In this document: piece by piece, positions 58,035 to 64,000 of the stretch | Layout of the letters: each line of letters begins with the position of its first letter | Numbering within the stretch: the first letter of the stretch is position 1 | Source of the DNA: Litchfieldia alkalitelluris | GTDB lineage: Bacteria > Bacillota > Bacilli > Bacillales > Salisediminibacteriaceae | DNA: 64,000 nt | Direction of reading: 5' to 3' | NCBI RefSeq assembly: GCF_002153425.1 | Contig: NZ_KZ119600.1 | Span: 2,965,920 to 3,029,919 of the forward strand | The notes under the pieces: generated by a model | The model's input: the letters and a program-made list of their open reading frames with translations, nothing else | Databases searched by the model: none | Told to the model about the DNA's origin: nothing | Position numbers and translations under genes: made by a program

Positions 58035-59741
58035 TTACTTCTCCATTGTTGACAAATCTCCAGTTGGTAAATTCAATTCCCATGATTTTAAAACCCTTCG
58101 CATAATTTTGCCACTTCTTGTTTTAGGTAAAGCATCTTTAAATTCAATTTCCCTAGGTGCTGCATGACCAGCCAATCCCTTTTTCACAAAGTTCCTAATG
58201 TCCTCTTCCAGCTCTTTACTTAACTCGTAACCGTCCCTCAAGGATACAAATGCTTTAATAATTTCGCCTCTTATAGAATCAGGTTTACCGATAACACCTG
58301 CCTCAGCAACTGCTGGATGCTCTACTAGTTTACTTTCTATTTCAAATGGTCCTACTCTTTCACCAGCTGTCATAATTACATCATCTACTCTTCCTTGAAA
58401 CCAAAAATACCCTTCTTCGTCCATATAAGCTGAATCTCCTGATACATACCAGTCTTGAAGAAAATAAGATTGGTACTTTTCAGGTCTATTCCAAATCGCC
58501 TTCATCATAGAAGGCCAACCTTTTTTAATAGCCAGATTTCCCATCCGATTAGGTGGTAATTTATTCCCCTTGTCGTCCACAATAGCAGCTTCCACCCCTG
58601 GGATTGGTTTTCCCATCGATCCAGGCTTTATCGTCATGGACGGATAGTTGCAAATGAGTTGTGCACCTGTTTCTGTCATCCACCATGTGTCATGGATTCT
58701 CAGATTCATTACTTCTTTACCCCATTTGACAACCTCGGGATTCAAAGGTTCCCCGACACTGAGCACGTGCCTTAAATTACTTAACTTATATTTCTCTAAG
58801 ATCTTTTCACCTGCTCCCATTAGCATTCTAAATGCTGTTGGAGCGCTATACCATACTGTCACTTCATAGTTTTCTAACGTTTGATACCAATCATCTGGAC
58901 TAAATCTACCTCCACGTACGACGTTCGTAACTCCCGCAAGCCAAGGGGCAAAGATACCATAAGATGTACCAGTAACCCATCCTGGATCTGCAGTACACCA
59001 GAAAACATCATCATCTTTTAAATCAAGAACCCATTTGGCAGTCTGATAATGCTGGATCATAGCATTGTGCGCATGTAAAACTCCCTTAGGCTTCCCTGTT
59101 GATCCAGAAGTATAGTGAAGAATCATTCCATCCTCTCGGTTAACCCACTCAATTTTTAGTGTTGTGCTAGCATTCTTGACCTGACGAAAGTAATCCACAA
59201 TCATATCACTTTCCTCGACACCTTCTCCTACTATAATGATTTTCTTTAGTTCTGGAAGTTCTCCCACTGGAACACGGTCGACAAGTTCAGGTGTTGTTAC
59301 AATCACTTTAGCTCCACTGTCTTCAAGACGATCCTTTATAGCTCCCTCCATAAAAGCTTCAAATAACGGACCAGCAATAGCACCAATTTTAATTGTTCCA
59401 AGAAGCATAAAGTAAAGTTCAGGAGAGCGTGGCATAAATATAAACACCCTATCCCCTTTCGTAACTCCTATATCCTTCAGTAAATTTCCAGCTTTATTTG
59501 ATTCTTCTCTTAAATGTTGATAAGAATATTTTTCTTTTCTGTCTTTATCGGAGTAGTAAAGTGCTACCTTGTCTCCCTTATCTGATTCAGCGTGACGATC
59601 TACAGCTTCATACCCCATATTAATAAGTCCAGTTTTGTGCCAGCTAAATCTCTTCTCCACCTCTGACCAGTCAAATTCTCGATACTCGTTTTCATAATCC
59701 ACTAAATTGTAATTTTCCTTTTTTGCATTGAGAGTTTTCAT
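58035..59741 (-). CDS. acsA: Acetyl-CoA synthetase (acetate-CoA ligase)
   Basis: A 568-residue AMP-forming enzyme that activates acetate to acetyl-CoA. The AMP-binding motif YTSGSTGKPKGVLHAHNAM lies near 210-228; WWMTETG near 352-358; and the C-terminal KTRSGKIMRR near 542-551 contains the catalytic lysine that is acetylated in B. subtilis AcsA. The length matches the bacillus enzyme. A cre box lies upstream (59795-59808), fitting the known CcpA control of acsA. Confidence 0.93.
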   Translation of the reverse strand: MKTLNAKKENYNLVDYENEYREFDWSEVEKRFSWHKTGLINMGYEAVDRHAESDKGDKVALYYSDKDRKEKYSYQHLREESNKAGNLLKDIGVTKGDRVFIFMPRSPELYFMLLGTIKIGAIAGPLFEAFMEGAIKDRLEDSGAKVIVTTPELVDRVPVGELPELKKIIIVGEGVEESDMIVDYFRQVKNASTTLKIEWVNREDGMILHYTSGSTGKPKGVLHAHNAMIQHYQTAKWVLDLKDDDVFWCTADPGWVTGTSYGIFAPWLAGVTNVVRGGRFSPDDWYQTLENYEVTVWYSAPTAFRMLMGAGEKILEKYKLSNLRHVLSVGEPLNPEVVKWGKEVMNLRIHDTWWMTETGAQLICNYPSMTIKPGSMGKPIPGVEAAIVDDKGNKLPPNRMGNLAIKKGWPSMMKAIWNRPEKYQSYFLQDWYVSGDSAYMDEEGYFWFQGRVDDVIMTAGERVGPFEIESKLVEHPAVAEAGVIGKPDSIRGEIIKAFVSLRDGYELSKELEEDIRNFVKKGLAGHAAPREIEFKDALPKTRSGKIMRRVLKSWELNLPTGDLSTMEK

Positions 59742-59794
59742 AAACTTCCAAATCCCTCCTTGAGTTAGTTGACTCTAGAAAATTTCTCCTCGAA

Positions 59795-59808
59795 TTAAAA
59801 CGCTTACA
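59795..59808 (-). promoter_or_regulatory. cre box upstream of acsA
   Basis: The minus strand reads TGTAAGCGTTTTAA, matching the CcpA cre consensus TGWAARCGYTWNCW at 13 of 14 positions. It lies 54 bp upstream of the acsA start. CcpA repression of acsA in glucose is established in B. subtilis. Confidence 0.75.
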
Positions 59809-60008
59809 TTTTGTTTTTGAAAAAGAATGACTTAGGACACATTTAAACGACCCTTTCGTTTCCACTATAAATATAGTTAAAAACTATTGTATAGGAGTAT
59901 AATTCATTTGTGCTAATAAATTGACAGATCATCATATAACTGGATAAAATGAGAATATATTTGATTAATTAGAAAATTCCAAATAATAAAAGAAGTGAGG
60001 AGGATTTG

Positions 60009-60671
60009 GTGGAAAATGCTATTATACGTCAGTTTTCTAAATTCATTGAAGACTGGGTCCCAAAAGAGGCATCTATAGCAATTGCAGGTGGAAATAAATA
60101 TATATCATACATACCGGGGAACCACGATATAAGAATTAAACGAGGCCAAACCATTCCATCTGGTAGTATTACGGAGCGTGTGTATTTACACAAACAAAAA
60201 ATTGAATCTTTAGTTGATAAATCTGTTTTCGGAACCCCGTATTTTGGTGTTGGGTATCCTCTAGAAGAACCAGAAACTGGCTTCACAGGTGCATTAACTG
60301 TAATTCTACCTCCCGAGTATTCAATGGGAGCGAGTTCGACCATCTCTTTTATCGTTGGGAGACAAGATGATATTTGGATTCCATTATCAGTTGACCGAAT
60401 TGTATATTTTGAAAGTTATCAAAAGAAAACATTCATCTATACGGAGGAGGGCTGCTACACTTCAAAATATCCACTAAAAACATTAGAGCAGCGTCTATCT
60501 GAAAACTTTATCCGCATCCACCGTTCTTATATTGTTAATATTGCATATATCAGCCAAATTTCTCGTAATATTTCTTCAAATCTTGAGGTAACTCTATATA
60601 TGCAGGAGAATACTCTCCTCCCAATTAGTCAGAGCTACGTGCAGAAAGTGAGGAGTATGTTGGGCTTTTAA
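60009..60671 (+). CDS. LytTR-family transcription regulator
   Basis: A 220-residue regulator. The C-terminal LytTR DNA-binding domain covers about 120-218 (VDRIVYFESYQKKTFIYTEE, then LSENFIRIHRSYIVNIAYIS). The N-terminal 110 residues form an unidentified sensor-like domain with KYISYIPGNHDIRIKRGQTI; no receiver domain or membrane segment is present. It is divergent from acsA, so it may control the acsA-MFS unit (inference). Start GTG 60009, five bases after GGAGG. Confidence 0.78.
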   Translation: MENAIIRQFSKFIEDWVPKEASIAIAGGNKYISYIPGNHDIRIKRGQTIPSGSITERVYLHKQKIESLVDKSVFGTPYFGVGYPLEEPETGFTGALTVILPPEYSMGASSTISFIVGRQDDIWIPLSVDRIVYFESYQKKTFIYTEEGCYTSKYPLKTLEQRLSENFIRIHRSYIVNIAYISQISRNISSNLEVTLYMQENTLLPISQSYVQKVRSMLGF

Positions 60672-60715
60672 TTTCAATTCAGTGTAGAACTTACGATCTA
60701 AAGCGAAGATAAGCA

Positions 60716-60765
60716 AAAAATAGTGTGCCCCTTCTAAATAGCCTTGGGACACACTATTTCTAATC
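60716..60765. terminator. Terminator between the LytTR gene and ilvA
   Basis: AAATAGTGTGCCCC and GGGACACACTATTT form a long imperfect stem with T-runs on both sides; it lies between convergent genes. Confidence 0.75.
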
Positions 60766-60788
60766 AGTAAAACGCAAAGTGGATAGAT

Positions 60789-62048
60789 TTAAATAAGTAA
60801 ATTAAACAATTTCTGATCTTTATTTATTTCTGTATAGGAAAACCCTTTTTTCTCCATTCGTAAAATTAAAGGTTCATAATCCTCTTTATGCTTTAATTCA
60901 ATGCCAACCAATACAGGCCCTTTATCACGATTATTTTTCTTCGTATATTCAAATCTCGTGATGTCATCCGTTTCACCAAGAACATCACTCATAAACTCCC
61001 TCAATGCCCCTGCACGCTGTGGAAAATTCACTATAAAGTAGTGTTTATAACCTTCATAAATTAATGACCTTTCCATCATCTCCTGCATGCGGTCAATATC
61101 ATTATTTCCACCACTTACGATGCAGACTATATTTTTTCCTTTTATTTGATCTTTATAAAAGTCAAGGGCTGCTATAGGAAGGGCTCCTGCTGGTTCAGCT
61201 ACGATAGCATTTTCATTATATAATCCTAAAAGAGTTGTACATACTTTTCCTTCTGGTACAAGAATGATATCATCAACGATTTCCTTTGTAATTTCAAACG
61301 TTATATTTCCCACCTGTTTAACGGATGCACCATCTACAAATTTATCTATCTTCTCTAGAGTTACTACTTCATTTTTGTCAAGTGAACTCTTCATTGCTGG
61401 TGCTCCAGCTGGTTCTACTCCAATAATTTTAGTCTCTGGACTAATACTCCTGAAATAGGAACCGACACCTGATACAAGACCACCACCACCTACTCCCATA
61501 AATACATGGGAAATTGGAGCATCAGTATCATCTAATATTTCCATTCCTATTGTTCCCTGACCAGATATTGTTTTATAATCATCAAAAGGATGAATGAAAG
61601 ACATGGAGTTCTCTTCTCCATACTCCTTAGCCTTGTAGTAAGCATCATCAAAAGTATCTCCCGTAAGAATTACTTCTATGAATGGTCCACCGAAAAACTC
61701 CACTCTCGATACTTTTTGTCGAGGAGTAGTAGTTGGCATAAAAATGCTTCCCTTCACTCCTAAAGCTTTACAGGAATAGGCAACTCCTTGTGCATGATTT
61801 CCAGCACTTGCACATACTACGCCATTTTGTAATTCTTCTTTAGAAAGACTTTGCATTAAATTATATGCCCCTCTTATTTTAAATGACCTAACCACCTGCA
61901 TGTCTTCACGCTTTAAATAAACATTACATTCATACCTCTCAGATAATATTTCATCTTTTTGCAGAGGTGTTTTAACCACTACTTCCTTCAATGCTTGATG
62001 CGCTTTTATGATGTCTTCAATTTGGATCTTTTTTTCAGTCATATTCAT
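60789..62048 (-). CDS. ilvA: Threonine dehydratase, biosynthetic
   Basis: A 419-residue PLP enzyme that makes 2-oxobutanoate from threonine for isoleucine synthesis. The PLP lysine lies in RSFKIRGAYNLM near 54-65, the glycine loop in GVGGGGLVSGVG near 183-194 and the Ser/Gly site VSGGNND near 309-315. The C-terminal ACT-like regulatory domain (about 330-419, HYFIVNFPQRAGALREFMSD) indicates feedback control by isoleucine or valine. No other ilv genes are in the window. Confidence 0.93.
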   Translation of the reverse strand: MNMTEKKIQIEDIIKAHQALKEVVVKTPLQKDEILSERYECNVYLKREDMQVVRSFKIRGAYNLMQSLSKEELQNGVVCASAGNHAQGVAYSCKALGVKGSIFMPTTTPRQKVSRVEFFGGPFIEVILTGDTFDDAYYKAKEYGEENSMSFIHPFDDYKTISGQGTIGMEILDDTDAPISHVFMGVGGGGLVSGVGSYFRSISPETKIIGVEPAGAPAMKSSLDKNEVVTLEKIDKFVDGASVKQVGNITFEITKEIVDDIILVPEGKVCTTLLGLYNENAIVAEPAGALPIAALDFYKDQIKGKNIVCIVSGGNNDIDRMQEMMERSLIYEGYKHYFIVNFPQRAGALREFMSDVLGETDDITRFEYTKKNNRDKGPVLVGIELKHKEDYEPLILRMEKKGFSYTEINKDQKLFNLLI

Positions 62049-62246
62049 GCTTCAAAACCCTTCCTACTGTTTCTGCCTTTAGCGTATTAGATATATACTA
62101 TCATAATCATAATATTTTAAAAATAAAAAATAATCCTATTTACTTAATTTTTGTTAAAAATTAAGTAATGTTACTTATACAAGGGAAATTTTTATAGGAT
62201 AAATGGTGTTAAATTAGTTTATCCTTTAATTATGGGGGTGATTTTC

Positions 62247-62402
62247 ATGGCAGTAGATGTACTATGTGAAGTTAACAACTGTAAGTTTTGGGCAGATGGA
62301 AATAAGTGTGCTGCTGACCGCATCTATGTAGTGAGTCATACTGGGAAAAAAGCCAAAAAGCAGGAAGAAACAGACTGCAAAACCTTTGATCCAGGGCTAT
62401 AG
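62247..62402 (+). CDS. DUF1540 family protein
   Basis: A 51-residue protein, MAVDVLCEVNNCKFWADGNK then CAADRIYV and ETDCKTF. Four cysteines fit the DUF1540 pattern of small metal-binding-like proteins. GGGGGTG precedes the ATG. It is a single gene; function unknown. Confidence 0.82.
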   Translation: MAVDVLCEVNNCKFWADGNKCAADRIYVVSHTGKKAKKQEETDCKTFDPGL

Positions 62403-62454
62403 ATAGTAAGCGAAATCCCATTGGTCATCGACCACAAGATTAATTTTTTATTCT

Positions 62455-62602
62455 AATAGAGACTGGGACAGAAGTATTTTAACATATGAGAAATTTGAAC
62501 ATTCGCTTTTAGAGGAAAAGAAATTTCGTCTATTTCCTGTATTATAGTGAATCGTTCGCACCTCTCGTTAAAAAACTTTAGTTATGTCCCAGCCTCTTCC
62601 TT
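62455..62602. repeat. Long imperfect hairpin with TGGGACA/TGTCCCA ends
   Basis: GACTGGGACAGAAGT at the left and TTATGTCCCAGCCTC at the right enclose about 100 bp; the ends match the speA/SR1 terminator hairpin at 4725-4749. It follows the DUF1540 gene and precedes the DUF438 gene end on the minus strand, so it may also act as a terminator. Probably a dispersed intergenic element. Confidence 0.5.
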
Positions 62603-62606
62603 CATT

Positions 62607-63842
62607 TTATGACATCAATCTCTTTTCACCTGTAACACCTTGCAGTGGTTTAATATCTTGCTTCATTTCTAATGTTCCCCTATAGGCTCCTTGTTCATCA
62701 CGGACAGCGAAATAGCGAATAAATACAAACTTCTCCTTAAATTGTATCCAGAAGTCTTCCATGTCCTTCCTGCCTGATTTAAAATCCTCAAGAAGTTCAT
62801 CCACGATATGTGCACTCTTTGGTGGATGACAGTTCTGGACAGAACGACCTATCACTGACTTTGTACGGTGAAAAATGGGATCCTTCCCATGTGAGAAAAA
62901 TCTTACGATATCATTCTCATCGATATACGTAATATCTATTGGAAGATGACTCATCATCAATTCCATTTGTTTAACAGATAGTAAACCTGTTTCCATTTTA
63001 ATCATACCATCTTGTAGGAACGCATTTCCTTCTGTTAATGATTCTCTTTTAGGCTGCCATGGTTTCGGAGGTTCGATGAATGTATATCCAATAACATCAC
63101 CCTCCCGCTCAATTTTCATCCACTCGTCTTCTGTTAAATGATCTAAAGACATTGGGAAAAGAATATTTTCTTCTTTAAAAATCATTTCACTCACTTCATC
63201 AATAATGTACTGAATATCTTGAATGAAAGTTTCTTGATTCCATGAATCCTCTTTAATAGTTTTCAAAGCTCCTTTAATAGCTCCACGAATCCTATCATCC
63301 ACCCCCCACATTACTTTGGTAGGGCCAAAAATCCCGTATTTCTCTAAATAAGGAAATAGCAAATTTTCTTTTCTACTGTAGTGCAAATCAATATCTAGAA
63401 GACTTTTTAAATCATTCTCTATTTTTAATACGTTATCATCTGATGCATTTTTGATAAATTGCTCTAAATGGAGGCTCAATTTAAAATTAACTAGTCGATC
63501 AATTTCTTTGTTTTCTTGAATAAATGTATGAACTGGATGTCCTGGTTCTTCTGTTTTATCTTCTATACCATGAATTTCCTCAATGGATCCTTTAAATACT
63601 TCTGTATGGACTGAACATAATCGTTGGACTTCAGATACAGGTATACCCTCTTCTTCCATTAAAGCTTGTTCCATTTTAGATATTTCACTGACACTAATGT
63701 CCCCTACGGCTTCTTCAAACTTTGCTTTTACCTCTTCAACAGGCTTACCATCATGGAGCTCTTTCATAATTACTTTTAACATTTCCTGACGTTCTGAACT
63801 TTCCAATTTGTTTTTCTCACGATTATTGATCACTTCGCTCAT
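62607..63842 (-). CDS. DUF438/hemerythrin/PAS protein
   Basis: A 411-residue cytoplasmic protein. The N-terminal DUF438 domain covers about 15-90, a hemerythrin HHE domain about 100-240 (DLHYSRKENLLFPYLEKYGI near 151-170 and IFKEENILFPMS near 220-231), and a C-terminal PAS domain about 300-400 (ITYIDENDIVRFFSHGKD, IGRSVQNCHPPKSAHIV). Such proteins sense oxygen, iron or NO; the substrate here is unknown. Fnr-like and Fur-like boxes upstream support a redox/iron role. Confidence 0.85.
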   Translation of the reverse strand: MSEVINNREKNKLESSERQEMLKVIMKELHDGKPVEEVKAKFEEAVGDISVSEISKMEQALMEEEGIPVSEVQRLCSVHTEVFKGSIEEIHGIEDKTEEPGHPVHTFIQENKEIDRLVNFKLSLHLEQFIKNASDDNVLKIENDLKSLLDIDLHYSRKENLLFPYLEKYGIFGPTKVMWGVDDRIRGAIKGALKTIKEDSWNQETFIQDIQYIIDEVSEMIFKEENILFPMSLDHLTEDEWMKIEREGDVIGYTFIEPPKPWQPKRESLTEGNAFLQDGMIKMETGLLSVKQMELMMSHLPIDITYIDENDIVRFFSHGKDPIFHRTKSVIGRSVQNCHPPKSAHIVDELLEDFKSGRKDMEDFWIQFKEKFVFIRYFAVRDEQGAYRGTLEMKQDIKPLQGVTGEKRLMS

Positions 63843-63903
63843 GACTTATATACCCCTCTCTATATCACATATGGAATGTTTATTAGAACTTGATTCCGTA
63901 ATT

Positions 63904-63922
63904 AAGAATGTTTCTCATTCTC
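63904..63922 (-). promoter_or_regulatory. Fur-like box upstream of the DUF438 gene
   Basis: The minus strand reads GAGAATGAGAAACATTCTT, matching the 19-bp Fur consensus GATAATGATAATCATTATC at 14 of 19 positions. It lies about 60 bp before the start codon. Moderate evidence. Confidence 0.4.
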
Positions 63923-63949
63923 ATTTTATAGATTGGGGATATTACCAGC

Positions 63950-63965
63950 AGTGACTTAGGTCACA
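63950..63965 (-). promoter_or_regulatory. Fnr/Crp-like box upstream of the DUF438 gene
   Basis: The minus strand reads TGTGACCTAAGTCACT, matching TGTGA-N6-TCACA at 9 of 10 defined positions. An Fnr-type site would fit an oxygen-responsive hemerythrin protein. Confidence 0.55.
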
Positions 63966-64000
63966 TTAATGGTCTACATGGTAGACTAATCACTTCACTT

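Noticed and set aside
62049-62246. T-box leader upstream of ilvA
   Set aside because: The AGGGTGGNACCGCG motif is absent on the minus strand.

Overview
The window is chromosomal DNA of a low-GC, Gram-positive, endospore-forming Bacillaceae bacterium. Gene content and order match the Bacillus subtilis ykt/pdh/rnjA and yku regions, and spore-related genes are present (yppG-like, yjcZ-like, a KinB-like kinase). A halotolerant relative (Oceanobacillus/Virgibacillus type) is plausible from the BCCT transporter and overall style, but the genus cannot be fixed from sequence alone.

Layout. 1-7.3 kb: ylaH-like fragment, ylaF-like, suhB/yktC, ykzI-like, yktB, yktA, speA, an SR1P dual-function small-RNA locus with a clear promoter and cre box, DUF3055, a GAF-like protein and a lipoprotein polysaccharide deacetylase. 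7.4-9.6 kb: BCCT osmolyte transporter and a thioredoxin-like lipoprotein. 9.8-15.8 kb: pdhABCD (leftward) and the YkyA lipoprotein. 16-21 kb: YjcZ-like peptide, def, ykrA, a 23-residue cationic peptide gene, rpoY-rnjA, ktrC. 21-25.6 kb: ykuV-ykuU, ykuT, ykuS, and the lysine/peptidoglycan genes dapH-dapL. 25.7-35.8 kb: assorted host genes (glutaredoxin, a second MscS channel, ABC ATPase, Hsp20, YppG, NfrA, an MGDG/UgtP-like glycosyltransferase, yjcF-yjcG, PgpA).

35.93-52.73 kb is an integrated mobile element of about 16.75 kb. It sits in the 3' end of tRNA-Val(GAC) and is bounded by a perfect 47-bp direct repeat (35930-35976 and 52679-52725). It carries a tyrosine recombinase, an AEP-type primase, small and large terminase, an SPP1-type portal, scaffold, a DUF5309/SU10-like major capsid protein, two likely connector proteins, a BhlA-like holin, a GLUG-repeat surface protein and two lipoproteins. 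I see no tail tube, tape measure, baseplate, endolysin or repressor. The best reading is a capsid-forming phage satellite (cf-PICI-like) that would need a helper phage for tails.

The right end of the element holds about 2 kb without normal genes. It is packed with diverged repeats: eight gaplessly alignable ~70-nt units with conserved flanks and a variable core, a second family of small hairpins, a 19-bp direct repeat, and duplicated pieces of a start-less zinc-ribbon frame. A strong leftward terminator separates this region from the holin/capsid operon. I regard this repeat field as the most unusual part of the window.

52.8-64 kb returns to host genes: hprK, ykuI (degenerate EAL), a KinB-like histidine kinase, an OFA-family MFS transporter with acsA (cre box upstream), a LytTR regulator, ilvA, a DUF1540 protein and a DUF438/hemerythrin/PAS protein with Fnr-like and Fur-like boxes upstream.
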